Shown: positions 8,766-18,389 of the stretch, piece by piece
Position numbering within the stretch: position 1 is the stretch's first letter
Layout: every line of letters begins with the position of its first letter
Origin: Intestinimonas sp.
GTDB lineage: Bacteria; Bacillota; Clostridia; Oscillospirales; Oscillospiraceae
DNA length: 64,000 nt
NCBI GenBank assembly: GCA_022653075.1
Contig: JALCSB010000002.1
Span: 62,001-126,000, forward strand
Direction: 5' to 3'
Notes under the pieces: generated by a model
Seen by the model: only the letters and a program-made list of their open reading frames with translations
The model's database searches: none
Told to the model about the DNA's origin: nothing
Translations under genes and position numbers: made by a program

Positions 8766-9020
8766 GGCTGTTTCCTCTTCCTTTCTCGCGGACAAACCCA
8801 CGCATGATATCACAGAATGATGTGATTATACCCAATTTTTTAATTTTTCGCAAGTATGGAACAGGCAGTCCCCTTTTTTCTATTATTTGCAGCGCGGTTT
8901 TTCCTTATTTGATTGGAAAAACCCGGTGTCTTCAGGGGGAAACGGAAGCAGTCCGATTCGGTATCTATCCAAAGCGCTTGGCCCCTGTAGTCTTCTATAT
9001 TGACATTCCAGTTTCTCGTG

Positions 9021-9036
9021 ATACAATATCTAGTGC
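9021..9036. promoter_or_regulatory. Candidate NrdR box upstream of nrdJ
   Basis: ATACAATATCTAGTGC matches 12 of 16 positions of the NrdR consensus (ACACTATATATAGTGT) and lies 57 bases before the nrdJ start. A partner box at the usual spacing is poor, so this is tentative. Confidence 0.35.
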
Positions 9037-9092
9037 TTGTATAACCTATCTGCGCCAAAGCGCATGTCGAAAAGGAAGGAAGGGTCATTGTC

Positions 9093-11348
9093 ATGCCCAT
9101 TACTGAAAACGCCCGAGCAGTCCTGGAACGGCGCTATCTTATTCGTGACGAGCACGGGGTCCCTAAGGAAACTGTGGACCAGATGTTCCACCGGGTGGCC
9201 AATGCCATCGCGGCGGCCGACGTGGTTTTTGACTCGAAGGCCAACGTAGCCACCACCGCGCAGACTTTTTACCGCATGATGACCGACCTGGATTTTCTGC
9301 CCAACTCTCCCACGCTGATGAACGCGGGGCGTCCTCTGGGCCAGCTCTCCGCCTGTTTCGTACTTCCGGTGGCCGACTCCATGGAGGACATTTTTGATGC
9401 CATTAAAAATGCCGCTCTCATTCACAAAAGCGGCGGTGGCACCGGCTTCTCTTTTTCCCGCCTGCGCGCCAAGGGTTCCACGGTCAATTCTACAGGTGGT
9501 GTGGCCAGCGGCCCCGTCTCATTTATGAAAGTTTTTAATTCAGCCACCGAGGCGGTCAAGCAGGGCGGTACCCGCCGGGGCGCCAATATGGGAATTCTCC
9601 GGGTGGATCACCCAGATATTCTGGAATTTATCCACTGTAAGAACGACACCCATGAAATCAACAATTTTAATATCTCGGTCGGGATCACCGAATCTTTCAT
9701 GAAGGCGGTAGAGGCAGATCAGCCGTATAATCTGGTGGACCCCGCCACCCGCCGGGTTACCGGCCACCTGCGCGCCCGCGAGGTGTTCGAAACTATTGTG
9801 GATTCCGCCTGGAGAACCGGCGAGCCCGGCATTATTTTCCTGGACCGCCTTAACCGGGACAATGTGGTCCCCTCTTTGGGAGAGATTGAATCCACCAATC
9901 CCTGCGGTGAACAGCCCCTGCTGCCCTATGAGGCGTGCAATCTGGGCTCCATCAACCTGGTGAACCACCTGAAGAAGACAGACAAAGGCTATGTGCTGGA
10001 CCAAAAAAAGCTGGAGCGTACGGTCCGTGATGCCGTTCATTTTCTGGATAATGTAATCGAGGCTAACAAATACCCCCTGCCGGAAATTGACCGGACCACC
10101 CGCGCCACTCGCAAGATTGGACTTGGCGTCATGGGCTTTGCGGATATGCTGCTCTATCTGGGTATCCCCTATAACAGCGAGGAAGGCGTGGCCATGGGCC
10201 GCCAAGTGATGGAATTGGTTCATACCATTGGACACCGGGAGAGCGAACATCTGGCCGAGCTGCGGGGCCCGTTTCCGCTTTTCCCTCAGAGCACACTGGC
10301 CTCCGGCAGCCCCATCCGGAATGCCACCGTTACCACCATTGCCCCCACCGGAACCCTCTCCATCATCGCGGGCGTATCCAGCGGCGTGGAGCCAGTATTT
10401 GCCTATGCCTACATCCGAAACGTCATGGATCATACGCATCTCATTGAAACCAACCATATTCTGAAGGAGCGGCTGGAGAAAGAAAAACTGCTCAGCGACA
10501 CGCTCATGGAGCAGATTGTAGCCCACGGCTCTTTGTCTCAAATTACCGAACTCCCGGAATCCATTCGCCATGTGTTTGTCTGCGCCCATGACGTCTCCCC
10601 GGTCTGGCATGTGAAGATGCAGGCTGCGTTTCAGGAATATACCGACAACGCGGTGTCCAAAACGGTAAATTTCTCCAACTCCGCCACCCGTGAGGATGTG
10701 GCTGAGGTCTACCGTCTGGCCTATGAGCTGGACTGCAAGGGCATCACCATCTACCGGGACGGAAGCCGAGATGAGCAGGTATTGAACATCGGCAAAGTAA
10801 ATGACGGAACCAAACCGGCTCAGTCCGCCGCCGCGTCCGGGGATAATCGCGTAAAACCCCGTCCCCGTCCCCCCGTTACCATGGGCTACACGGAAAAAGT
10901 CAAAATCGGGTGCGGGAATCTCTACATCACGGTCAATTATGACGAACAGGGCGTATGTGAAGTATTCACCAACACCGGCCGGGAAGGCGGCTGTCCCAGC
11001 CAGTCGGAAGCTACCGCGCGGCTGATGTCCGTGGCCCTGCGCGCCGGCGTGGACAGCGCGGAACTGATCCGGCAGCTTAAGGGGATTCGCTGTCCTTCCA
11101 CGATCCGGCGGAAGGGTATGAGCGTTACTTCCTGTCCCGATGCCATCGCCAAGACGATTGAAAAGGTGATGAAGGCCTCTAAGGAGGGTGCCATTCCCCC
11201 CTGTCCTCCCCCCACATCTATTGTGATGGACCCCATGACACCCGCGGACGCCAAGCTTGCCAGGCACTGCCCGGAGTGCGGCTCCCTGCTGGAGCATGAG
11301 GGCGGATGTGTTACCTGCCGTAACTGCGGCTACAGCAAGTGCGGCTGA
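9093..11348 (+). CDS. nrdJ: Adenosylcobalamin-dependent (class II) ribonucleoside-diphosphate reductase
   Basis: A 751-residue vitamin B12-dependent reductase that makes dNDPs without oxygen. Visible landmarks: TLMNAGRPLGQLSACFVLP (substrate-site cysteine), GGGTGFSFSRLR, NPCGEQPLLPYEACNLGSIN (radical-bearing Cys region), NATVTTIAPTGTLSIIAG, then a C-terminal TSCPD domain and a zinc-ribbon tail CPECGSLLEHEG...CRNCGYSKCG, whose cysteines probably serve as the re-reducing arm. No ATP-cone is evident at the N terminus, which starts directly with the reductase fold. AAGGAAGGG precedes the start. A strong hairpin terminator follows. Confidence 0.95.
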   Translation: MPITENARAVLERRYLIRDEHGVPKETVDQMFHRVANAIAAADVVFDSKANVATTAQTFYRMMTDLDFLPNSPTLMNAGRPLGQLSACFVLPVADSMEDIFDAIKNAALIHKSGGGTGFSFSRLRAKGSTVNSTGGVASGPVSFMKVFNSATEAVKQGGTRRGANMGILRVDHPDILEFIHCKNDTHEINNFNISVGITESFMKAVEADQPYNLVDPATRRVTGHLRAREVFETIVDSAWRTGEPGIIFLDRLNRDNVVPSLGEIESTNPCGEQPLLPYEACNLGSINLVNHLKKTDKGYVLDQKKLERTVRDAVHFLDNVIEANKYPLPEIDRTTRATRKIGLGVMGFADMLLYLGIPYNSEEGVAMGRQVMELVHTIGHRESEHLAELRGPFPLFPQSTLASGSPIRNATVTTIAPTGTLSIIAGVSSGVEPVFAYAYIRNVMDHTHLIETNHILKERLEKEKLLSDTLMEQIVAHGSLSQITELPESIRHVFVCAHDVSPVWHVKMQAAFQEYTDNAVSKTVNFSNSATREDVAEVYRLAYELDCKGITIYRDGSRDEQVLNIGKVNDGTKPAQSAAASGDNRVKPRPRPPVTMGYTEKVKIGCGNLYITVNYDEQGVCEVFTNTGREGGCPSQSEATARLMSVALRAGVDSAELIRQLKGIRCPSTIRRKGMSVTSCPDAIAKTIEKVMKASKEGAIPPCPPPTSIVMDPMTPADAKLARHCPECGSLLEHEGGCVTCRNCGYSKCG

Positions 11349-11369
11349 GTATTCTTGCAATAAGTGGCG

Positions 11370-11412
11370 GGGCCGCCTCTGGAATTCGTGTTCCGGAAGC
11401 GGCCCTGTTTTC
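11370..11412 (+). terminator. Terminator of nrdJ
   Basis: Inverted repeat GGGCCGC-TCTGGAA / TTCCGGA-GCGGCCC with a 6-base loop followed by TGTTTTCTTC. Confidence 0.75.
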
Positions 11413-11440
11413 TTCTCCTGCTCTTTCTATCTGTTAAGAA

Positions 11441-11487
11441 TAAAAAGTCCCTTGACAGCAGGGTATGACCCGCTGTCAAGGGACTTA
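11441..11487 (-). terminator. Terminator of the rubrerythrin gene
   Basis: A 15-base perfect stem AAGTCCCTTGACAGC / GCTGTCAAGGGACTT; on the minus strand it ends in a TTTTT run, placing it just after the rubrerythrin stop codon. Confidence 0.85.
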
Positions 11488-11504
11488 TATGTTCCGGGTT
11501 CAGA

Positions 11505-12047
11505 TTAACCAAAGTACCGCTTCAGAAGGCCGGCAAACGCACGGCCGTGGCGGGCTTCGTCGCGGGCCATCTCATGGACGGTGTCATGGATGGCGTCCAG
11601 ACCCAGCTCTTTTGCTTTCTTAGCCAGATCGGTCTTGCCGGAACATGCGCCGTTTTCAGCTTCCACACGCATCTCCAGATTCTTCTTCGTGGAATCCGAA
11701 ATAATTTCACCCAGCAGTTCAGCAAACCGGGATGCATGGTCGGCTTCTTCATAGGCGGCCTTCTTCCAATAAAGTCCAATCTCTGGATAGCCCTCTCTGT
11801 ATGCCACGCGGGACATTGCCAGATACATTCCGACCTCGCTGCACTCGCCGGTAAAGTTCATGCGCAGGCCTTCCTTAATCTCATCGGGAACATCCTTGGC
11901 AACGCCCACCACATGCTCGGAAGCCCAAGTCATATCACCCTTCTGCTCCACGAACTTAGAAGCGGGAGCCCCACACTGCGGACACTTTTCCGGTGCGGCC
12001 TCGCCTTCGTATACATAACCACAGACACTGCAAACGAACTTTTTCAT
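11505..12047 (-). CDS. Reverse rubrerythrin (N-terminal rubredoxin, ferritin-like diiron)
   Basis: A 180-residue peroxide-scavenging protein. The rubredoxin iron site comes first ([21 protein letters not shown], residues 6-26) and the four-helix ferritin-like diiron domain follows ([34 protein letters not shown]). This domain order is that of the 'reverse' rubrerythrins that act as terminal components of NADH peroxidase in clostridia. An upstream Fur/PerR-like palindrome fits induction by peroxide. Strictly anaerobic lifestyle is suggested by, but not proven by, this gene. Confidence 0.92.
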   Translation of the reverse strand: MKKFVCSVCGYVYEGEAAPEKCPQCGAPASKFVEQKGDMTWASEHVVGVAKDVPDEIKEGLRMNFTGECSEVGMYLAMSRVAYREGYPEIGLYWKKAAYEEADHASRFAELLGEIISDSTKKNLEMRVEAENGACSGKTDLAKKAKELGLDAIHDTVHEMARDEARHGRAFAGLLKRYFG

Positions 12048-12089
12048 GATTCATTTCCCCCTAAAAATGTAATTTAAAATTAGGTTTCC

Positions 12090-12108
12090 AGTAATAATAA
12101 TCATTACT
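12090..12108. promoter_or_regulatory. Fur/PerR-type operator upstream of reverse rubrerythrin
   Basis: AGTAATAATAATCATTACT is a 6-7-6 dyad (AGTAAT/ATTACT) about 45 bases before the rubrerythrin start. It resembles PerR and Fur boxes and fits regulation of peroxide defence; the actual regulator is not in the window. Confidence 0.5.
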
Positions 12109-12221
12109 GTTTCCTTCTGATTTGTAGTATAGCATAGGGGGTCCCTTTTGTAAAGGGGTTTGGCAAAAAAAAATTGGATTTTTTTTGTCCAGAAAAGGTT
12201 TCCTTCGTCTTGTCAGACTTT

Positions 12222-13742
12222 TTAATCCAGATTCTCCTCTGAACTATTCTCCGCCGCCTCGTCCTCCGGACTCTGCTTGTCCGCCTGCTGTTCCGTATTC
12301 TCCTGTTCTTCCTCCCCGCGGAGATCCGAAATGGTTAGCTCCATAAGCTGTTCCCGGGTCGGTGCGTCCAGCGCGGCCACCCGGTTGGCCTGCCGGGCCA
12401 CAGTCCGCTCGAACACATTCCGTACATCGCGGGCATTACCGAAATTTTCGTCCCGCTCCTTATACATGTCCCGAAACGCATCGGCAGCATAAGTTTGGGC
12501 CGCCTCCGCCAGGGTATAGCCATTTTTGACACACATGGAGCGGAAGATCTCCATAAGCTGTTCCCCATCATAGTCCTCAAAAAAGAAATACTTATTAAAC
12601 CGGCTTTCCAGGCCGGGATTCGAACTGATAAATCTCCCCATCAGTTCCGTATAGCCCGCCACAATAACAATCAGGTCGTCCCGATGGTCCTCCATGCCCT
12701 TCAGCAGAACCTCAATAGCCTCCTTACCGAAGTCGTTGGCGTTCTCCTGATTGACCAGCGCGTAGGCCTCGTCGATAAACAGCACGCCGCCCAGCGCCTT
12801 CTGGATAACCTCTCCGGTTTTAATGGCGGTCTGCCCAACAAAACCGGCTACCAGACCAGACCGGTCCACCTCTACAAGCTGCCCTTTTGACAGTACGCCA
12901 ATGGCATGGTAAACGCGCGCCAGCAGGCGGGCCACCGTGGTCTTGCCGGTGCCGGGATTTCCCATGAACACCAGATGGAGCGACAGGGGCGGCACCGGCA
13001 GCCCCTGTTCCTGCCGCAGACGGCGGACCTTTACCAAATTAATCAGGCTGCGCACGTCCTCCTTGACCTTTTTGAGGCCGCACAGGCCGTCCAGTTCCGC
13101 CAGCAGGTCGTCCAAATTCTCTCTGGGAGGAACCTCATGGCCGGACGCGTCTACCGCAGACGGCGCACCGGCCTGGGGTGCGGGATCGGCGGCCGGCTTC
13201 TCTCCGTTTTTCCGGGTGACAAAGTCTTCCGCATCCAGTCTGGCCTTCTCTCCAGGCAGACCGTCCCGGTCACACAGGGACGTCAGCGCATCGGCGCAGG
13301 CGTTCACAAATCCGGCCTCCCGGTCGCTCAGGGCACCGTCCGCCGCTGCGAACAGCAGCAGCATCAGCGTCATCAGGTCCACAAAACGCCGGGCCGTATC
13401 CTGATGGTACGCCTGATCGTATTCCCGCATTTTCCGAAAAAAATCCGGGGGCTGAAATCCCGGGTATTCGGATACCGCCGTACACAGCTCCCAGTACAGC
13501 GCAGAGGGCGTAAGGTTGCCCCGGCAGTAGATGCCATTATAATATTCCACATGGGTGGGGGTCACGCCACCCCCGTCGGACTGCCAGACACCCAGCGCAC
13601 ACTGGCGCATGAACTCATCCACATCCTGATTGAATTTTTGCCGCATAGCAGGATTGGCAATGGTCCGGCGAAAGGCGGAAACGCCCTCATCATACTGTTT
13701 GTGCATCGCGGCAGCCGTCATAAATTCCTTCACCGGATCCAC
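12222..13742 (-). CDS. AAA ATPase of the CbxX/SpoVK family with an N-terminal helical domain
   Basis: A 506-residue protein. Residues about 120-160 resemble a TerB-like helical segment (LMTLMLLLFAAADGALSDRE). The AAA module follows from about residue 210: LDGLCGLKKVKEDVRSL, Walker A GNPGTGKTT, Walker B GVLFIDEAYAL, sensor and arginine-finger region NPGLESRFNKYFFFEDYD. Related proteins include SpoVK and the Rubisco activase CbbX; no partner gene is adjacent, so the remodelled substrate is unknown. The acidic, Glu-rich tail is probably disordered. Confidence 0.85.
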   Translation of the reverse strand: MDPVKEFMTAAAMHKQYDEGVSAFRRTIANPAMRQKFNQDVDEFMRQCALGVWQSDGGGVTPTHVEYYNGIYCRGNLTPSALYWELCTAVSEYPGFQPPDFFRKMREYDQAYHQDTARRFVDLMTLMLLLFAAADGALSDREAGFVNACADALTSLCDRDGLPGEKARLDAEDFVTRKNGEKPAADPAPQAGAPSAVDASGHEVPPRENLDDLLAELDGLCGLKKVKEDVRSLINLVKVRRLRQEQGLPVPPLSLHLVFMGNPGTGKTTVARLLARVYHAIGVLSKGQLVEVDRSGLVAGFVGQTAIKTGEVIQKALGGVLFIDEAYALVNQENANDFGKEAIEVLLKGMEDHRDDLIVIVAGYTELMGRFISSNPGLESRFNKYFFFEDYDGEQLMEIFRSMCVKNGYTLAEAAQTYAADAFRDMYKERDENFGNARDVRNVFERTVARQANRVAALDAPTREQLMELTISDLRGEEEQENTEQQADKQSPEDEAAENSSEENLD

Positions 13743-13946
13743 TCCTTTTACTTTTTATTTTTTACTTCCTTATTATCTTATTATAGTGATTCTCCACACC
13801 CCGGTCAACGCCGAGGCCGGCGCAAACTATAAAGTTTCCGTTATTTTTTTATGGAGGCGGTTGACGATTCTTCCTACAGCATGTACTATTATTATACAGC
13901 TTTTATTGACTTTAATCGGCAGAAAAAGAAGCAAGGAGGAACCTGC

Positions 13947-14882
13947 ATGGCGACCAAACGTTCCGGCGGCGTCCGCCCCAATGTGATCCGCTGCCCTTAC
14001 TGCGGCGAGGATTATTCTGTTACCTACAAACGCTGTCCATTTTGTGACGGGCGGCCAGACCAAGATCCGAATTCATCCGCCACGGACCATACCACCGCGC
14101 GTGGCAGGCATCTGGCGAACAATACCCGCGGCGGCGGCTATGGGCGAGGATGGGGCTCGCTGCGTATTTTGGGTACCGTGATTTCCCTGGGGCTAATCGC
14201 CACCGCAGTCTGGATCGTCATCACCGTGGTAAGCCCCCTTATTGGTCGTGGCCAAGTAGCCGGGGTTTCTCCCGCTCCCGCTTCTGCCTCACCGGCAAAC
14301 ACTATGCAGGATTCCACCTCGACTCCAACACCCGATGTATCCGCCTCTGAGCCAGCGGAAAGCCAGACCCCCTCCAGCTCTGTCACACCCGCCGCCTTTA
14401 CGCTGAACCGGGATGATTTTACATTGGCCTCCTCCGGCGAGACCTTTTCCTTAAGCGCCAAGTTCACTGGCAGCGGTGCGGACGACGACATCATTACATG
14501 GAGCAGCAGCGATTCGTCCGTCGCCACGGTATCCGACGCGGGCCTTGTCACCGCCGTAGGAAACGGCACCACCACAATCACCGCTACGGAAAAGGGCGGC
14601 TACCAGCAAGAGTGTATTGTCCGTTGTAGTTTTTCCGGTAATAGCACCTCAACCGGAGCCGTTTCCCTTAACCGTACCGACTTCACGCTGGACCACGCGG
14701 GCGAAACGTTCCATCTGAAGATCTCCGGCGCCAGTGGCACCCCCTCTTGGTCTATTGGAAATTCCTCCGTGGCCACCATCAGCGGAGACGGCACCGTCAC
14801 TGCCGTGGGACACGGCATGACAACCGTCACCGTCTCGGTGGACGGTAAATCCTTCACATGTACCGTCCGCTGTAGTTTCTGA
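13947..14882 (+). CDS. Zinc-ribbon, single-pass membrane protein with two Big2 (Ig-like) domains
   Basis: A 311-residue protein starting at the ATG behind AAGGAGG. Order of parts: cytoplasmic zinc ribbon (RCPYCGEDY...CPFCDG, residues 13-34), one transmembrane helix (LGTVISLGLIATAVWIVITV), a Ser/Pro/Thr-rich linker, then two bacterial Ig-like domains of about 75 residues, each with the pattern SLNRTDFTL...VATISGDGTVTAVGHGMTTV. The outside Ig repeats suggest a surface or envelope role; no enzyme domain is visible. Confidence 0.8.
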   Translation: MATKRSGGVRPNVIRCPYCGEDYSVTYKRCPFCDGRPDQDPNSSATDHTTARGRHLANNTRGGGYGRGWGSLRILGTVISLGLIATAVWIVITVVSPLIGRGQVAGVSPAPASASPANTMQDSTSTPTPDVSASEPAESQTPSSSVTPAAFTLNRDDFTLASSGETFSLSAKFTGSGADDDIITWSSSDSSVATVSDAGLVTAVGNGTTTITATEKGGYQQECIVRCSFSGNSTSTGAVSLNRTDFTLDHAGETFHLKISGASGTPSWSIGNSSVATISGDGTVTAVGHGMTTVTVSVDGKSFTCTVRCSF

Positions 14883-14902
14883 CGCCGCTTCAGACATTCA
14901 TA

Positions 14903-14938
14903 GACAGGGTCTCTCCCCGGGGAGAGACCCTGTTTTTT
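14903..14938 (+). terminator. Terminator after the Big2 membrane protein
   Basis: CAGGGTCTCTCC / GGAGAGACCCTG stem with a CCGG loop followed by TTTTTT. Confidence 0.85.
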
Positions 14939-15141
14939 CACCTTTCATCTGGCCTTTTCCCCTTTGCCGTTGTATTTGGATAAAAGATTGGATATACTAA
15001 GAATATATATTGGTTTAAAATACGGGATTAGGAAATCTTAATGTTTTTTTTATCTCTTTTTACTGCTTTTTTACAGTTGGTATGGTATACTTTTTGATGT
15101 TAAATGATGGCGCACAAGCGCCCCGGTGGAGGAGATCTTCC

Positions 15142-16317
15142 ATGTCACATACTACATACGATTGTCTCGTAATCGGCGCCGGCTATGCCGGCGCCGTCAC
15201 CGCGCGTGAGCTGGCCGAGCGCGGAAATCAGCAGGTTCTGGTTCTGGAGCAGCGGGACCATATCGGCGGCAACGCCTACGACCGGACGGACGAAGCGGGG
15301 ATTCTTATTCATCAGTATGGTCCCCACATTTTCCACACTTCCGATCGCCGTGTATGGGAATATCTTTCCCGCTTCACGGCGTGGTACCCCTATCATCACA
15401 GGGTGGTTGCCAACGTCCACGGTACCCTGATGCCGGTGCCTTTTAACCTTACTTCGCTCCATCTCGCCTTTTCACCCGAGCAGGCAGCCCGGATAGAACA
15501 CAAGCTTCTGGAAACCTACGGGGCCGGTGCGCGGGTCTCCATCTTGGCCCTGCGGGAAACCACGGACCCAGATTTGGCGGTTTTGGCAGATTATGTATAC
15601 CAGAATGTGTTCCTACATTATACCATGAAGCAGTGGGGGCAGTCCCCGGAGGAAATCGACCCCGCCACCACCGCCCGAGTACCAGTGCTGCTCTCCCGGG
15701 AGGACGGCTACTTCGGTGACCCCTGGCAGGGTATGCCTCGCGAGGGCTACACCGCCCTGTTCCGTGCGCTGCTGGACCACCCTAACATCACGGTGGCTCT
15801 GCACACACCCGCTGCGGACCGCATGCAGCTGCGGGACGGCGCGGTCCTTCTGGACGGCGTCCCCTTCTCCGGCCCGGTGATCTATACCGGCGCAGCAGAC
15901 GAATTGTTCTCCTGCCGCTTCGGGCGTCTTCCCTACCGCACGCTGGATTTCCGATTTGAAACCCACGATGTGGATTTTTATCAGACACGCGGTACGGTCA
16001 ATTACACGGTTGATCAGCCCTTTACCCGCATCACTGAATTTAAGCATATGACGGGACAGGCCCTGCCCGGCCGCACTACCATCATGAAAGAATACTCCCG
16101 GGCTTATACCGGCGCATCCGGTGAAACTCCTTATTATGCCATCATTAATGATGCAGACAACGCCCTGTATGGCCGCTACCGGGAGCTGGCCGCGGGGTAT
16201 CCCAATCTCCATCTCCTGGGCCGGCTGGCCGAGTACAAATACTATAACATGGATGCCATCGCAGCGCGGGCCTTGACCCTCAGCGATGCGCTTCTGGGTG
16301 AGGAGCATTCTGTATGA
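15142..16317 (+). CDS. glf: UDP-galactopyranose mutase
   Basis: A 391-residue FAD flavoenzyme converting UDP-galactopyranose to UDP-galactofuranose for cell-surface glycans. The N-terminal Rossmann motif CLVIGAGYAGAVTARELAERG binds FAD; QYGPHIFHTSDRRVWEYLSRF, MPVPFNLTSL and the YTGAADELF-PYRTLDF region are typical of Glf. The ATG at 15142 follows GGAGGAG; an in-frame codon 60 bases earlier has no ribosome binding site. Its stop overlaps the next gene's start (ATGA), so the pair is translationally coupled. Confidence 0.93.
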   Translation: MSHTTYDCLVIGAGYAGAVTARELAERGNQQVLVLEQRDHIGGNAYDRTDEAGILIHQYGPHIFHTSDRRVWEYLSRFTAWYPYHHRVVANVHGTLMPVPFNLTSLHLAFSPEQAARIEHKLLETYGAGARVSILALRETTDPDLAVLADYVYQNVFLHYTMKQWGQSPEEIDPATTARVPVLLSREDGYFGDPWQGMPREGYTALFRALLDHPNITVALHTPAADRMQLRDGAVLLDGVPFSGPVIYTGAADELFSCRFGRLPYRTLDFRFETHDVDFYQTRGTVNYTVDQPFTRITEFKHMTGQALPGRTTIMKEYSRAYTGASGETPYYAIINDADNALYGRYRELAAGYPNLHLLGRLAEYKYYNMDAIAARALTLSDALLGEEHSV

Positions 16318-17336
16318 AACTGCTGACATTCGCGGTCCCCTGTTATAATTCCGAAGTCTACATGTCCCATTGTGTGGAAACGCTGCTCACTGGCGGCGAC
16401 GAAGTGGAGATTATTCTGGTAGACGACGGCTCCACCGACCGTACCGGTGCAATTGCCGACCAGTTCGCGGCGGAACACCCCGACATCGTGCGGGTCATCC
16501 ACCAGGAGAACGGCGGCCATGGAGAAGGTGTTAATCAGGGAATCCGGCACGCTCAGGGCCTCTATTATAAGGTCGTGGACTCCGATGACTGGGTGGATGT
16601 GGACGCTCTGGCCAAAGTGGTGGATAAGCTGCGCGAGTTCTCCCAGATGGAGCAGCCGGTGGATATGCTGGTCTGCAATTACGTCTATGAACATATGGAG
16701 GATCATACTCAGAAGGTCATGCGGTATACCAACGTGTTTCCGCAGAACCGGATTTTCTCCTGGGAGAACATTGGCCGGTTCCGGCCTTCTCAGTGCCTTT
16801 TGATGCACTCCGTGTTTTATCGCACGCAGCTGCTGCGGGACTGCGGGCTGGAATTGCCCAAGCATACCTTTTATGTGGATAATATCTTCGTCTATCAGCC
16901 CCTGCCCTATGTCCAAAGCATCTATTATATGGATTTAGACTTTTATCGCTACTTTATCGGACGGGCGGATCAGTCGGTGAATGAGCAGGTTATGGTCACA
17001 CGGGTAGATCAGCAGCTTCGGGTCACGCGTCTTATGATTGACGGTACCGACCTGCGTGCCGTCTGCCGGGACCACCCCCGGCTGTGCCGCTATATGTACA
17101 GTTATCTGGCCATGATGATGACCATCTCCTCCATCTTTCTCATCATCGACGGCACACCCGCGGCGCTGGGGAAAAAGACGGAGCTGTGGGAGTACCTCCG
17201 CACGGTGGACTCCGCGCTGTACCACCGGATGAAGTACCGCTCCATCAGCGCCGTGGGCAACTTTCCCGGCTATCAAGGGCGAAAGTTCTCCATTCGGCTG
17301 TACAGGCTGGCCCGGCGTATTTATAAATTTAACTGA
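16314..17336 (+). CDS. Family 2 glycosyltransferase
   Basis: A 340-residue GT-A fold enzyme: FAVPCYNSEVYM near the start, EIILVDDGSTDRTGAIAD (nucleotide-binding), VIHQENGGHGEGVNQGI and VVDSDDWVD (the DxD metal site). The overlap with glf suggests it uses UDP-galactofuranose or builds the same glycan, but acceptor and sugar are not determined. A basic carboxyl end (RLARRIYKFN) may contact the membrane. Confidence 0.88.
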   Translation: MKLLTFAVPCYNSEVYMSHCVETLLTGGDEVEIILVDDGSTDRTGAIADQFAAEHPDIVRVIHQENGGHGEGVNQGIRHAQGLYYKVVDSDDWVDVDALAKVVDKLREFSQMEQPVDMLVCNYVYEHMEDHTQKVMRYTNVFPQNRIFSWENIGRFRPSQCLLMHSVFYRTQLLRDCGLELPKHTFYVDNIFVYQPLPYVQSIYYMDLDFYRYFIGRADQSVNEQVMVTRVDQQLRVTRLMIDGTDLRAVCRDHPRLCRYMYSYLAMMMTISSIFLIIDGTPAALGKKTELWEYLRTVDSALYHRMKYRSISAVGNFPGYQGRKFSIRLYRLARRIYKFN

Positions 17337-17340
17337 ACGA

Positions 17341-17386
17341 AAAAGGTCCGGCGAAGCAGCTTGCTCTGCTCTGCCGGGCCTTTTCC
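17341..17386. terminator. Bidirectional terminator between glycosyltransferase and ttcA-like genes
   Basis: AAAAGGTCCGGC / GCCGGGCCTTTT flanking stem with A- and T-runs on opposite sides, between two convergent genes. Confidence 0.8.
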
Positions 17387-17396
17387 CGCTCTTTTT

Positions 17397-18164
17397 TCAG
17401 TCCGACCCGCTGTTTTCCTCAGGTGGTGGCAGCCTGCGGCACTCCACGGGGCCCCACGCATGCAGTGGCAGCCGCTGCATGGCACCGAACACCCGGCTCC
17501 TCAGCCCGGGATATTTGCGCTCCAGCTTACGCACCAGATCCTTAACCTCCTGCCGCTTGGTATAGCCGTTGGCGGGGCACGGATTGTGCACCACCGGCAG
17601 ATTCTCCTGCCGCACGGCATTTCGAATCAGGTTTTCACCGCAATAGAGCATTGGCCGGATTTGTGTCACGCCTGTCCGGTTCAAATCCGTCACAGGCTGG
17701 AAACAGCTCAGCCGGCCCTCATAGAACAGAGAAAGGAAAAAAGTTTCCACGGCGTCGTCAAAGTGATGGCCCAACGCGACTTTCCTGATACCCCGCTCCA
17801 GGATAACGCGGTTGAGCGCACCCCGGCGCATTTTTGCACACATGGAACAGGGATTTTTTTCCTTGCGCACCTCAAATATAATATGGCTGATCTCCGTGGG
17901 AATGCGTGTATAAGGTACACCCAACGTGCGGCACAGCTCCGCTACGCCGGAAAAGTCCATACCCTCAATGCCCATATCCAGCGTAACGGCCTCCACCGTA
18001 AAGGGTACTGGATAAAACTTTTGCAGACGGGCCAACGCCACCAACAAGCTCAGGGAATCCTTACCCCCGGAGACACCCACGGCCACCCGGTCGCCCGCCT
18101 GTATCATATCATAATCTTCCACACAGCGCCGTACCCGGCTGAGAATCTGGTTCATGCGGTCCAT
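17397..18164 (-). CDS. TtcA-like tRNA 2-thiocytidine synthetase (PP-loop ATPase)
   Basis: A 255-residue ATP-pyrophosphatase of the TilS/TtcA family. The PP-loop AVGVSGGKDSLSLLVAL lies near residue 30; the CSMCAKMRRGALN cysteine pair near residue 115 and HNPCPANGYTKRQEV near residue 190 match TtcA, which binds an iron-sulfur cluster and thiolates C32 of tRNA. TtcA rather than TilS is favoured by the CxxC and the absence of a C-terminal TilS domain. Confidence 0.82.
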   Translation of the reverse strand: MDRMNQILSRVRRCVEDYDMIQAGDRVAVGVSGGKDSLSLLVALARLQKFYPVPFTVEAVTLDMGIEGMDFSGVAELCRTLGVPYTRIPTEISHIIFEVRKEKNPCSMCAKMRRGALNRVILERGIRKVALGHHFDDAVETFFLSLFYEGRLSCFQPVTDLNRTGVTQIRPMLYCGENLIRNAVRQENLPVVHNPCPANGYTKRQEVKDLVRKLERKYPGLRSRVFGAMQRLPLHAWGPVECRRLPPPEENSGSD

Positions 18165-18265
18165 ACAGACACCTCAAAAAAATAAATTACAAAATGAGAA
18201 ATCAGGAGTATTCTAAAGCATTTCAATGAAAATCAGAGTTTATAAACCGTAAATTAAAAAACATG

Positions 18266-18389
18266 TTGACAGTCTAAACTTTGCGTGGTATAACTATATA
18301 CGCTTCGTGTAACAAGCTGTATTTTACACGCGGAATCCGTATTCTGTAAAGCAATTTTTCATATAAAACGCAAAGATGGAGGTTTCACC
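18266..18389 (+). promoter_or_regulatory. Promoter and leader of rplM-rpsI
   Basis: TTGACA (18266-18271), 17-base spacer, TATAAC (18289-18294). About 85 bases of leader follow, with a partial stem CGTGTAA / TTACACG (18307-18332), compatible with the known Firmicute L13 leader, although the family was not tested. The rplM ribosome binding site GGAGG ends the segment. Confidence 0.75.

Noticed and set aside
9540..11360. 606-codon frame antisense to nrdJ
   Set aside because: A shadow of GC-rich codon use in nrdJ; no ribosome binding site, no recognisable domain, and the sense gene is unambiguous.
12600..12625. tRNA-like TTCGAA-containing stretch in the AAA ATPase gene
   Set aside because: No cloverleaf can be drawn around it and it lies inside a well-supported coding region.
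15040..15141. Promoter for glf
   Set aside because: A TATACT at 15086 is present but no acceptable -35 hexamer lies 16-18 bases upstream, so it was not listed.
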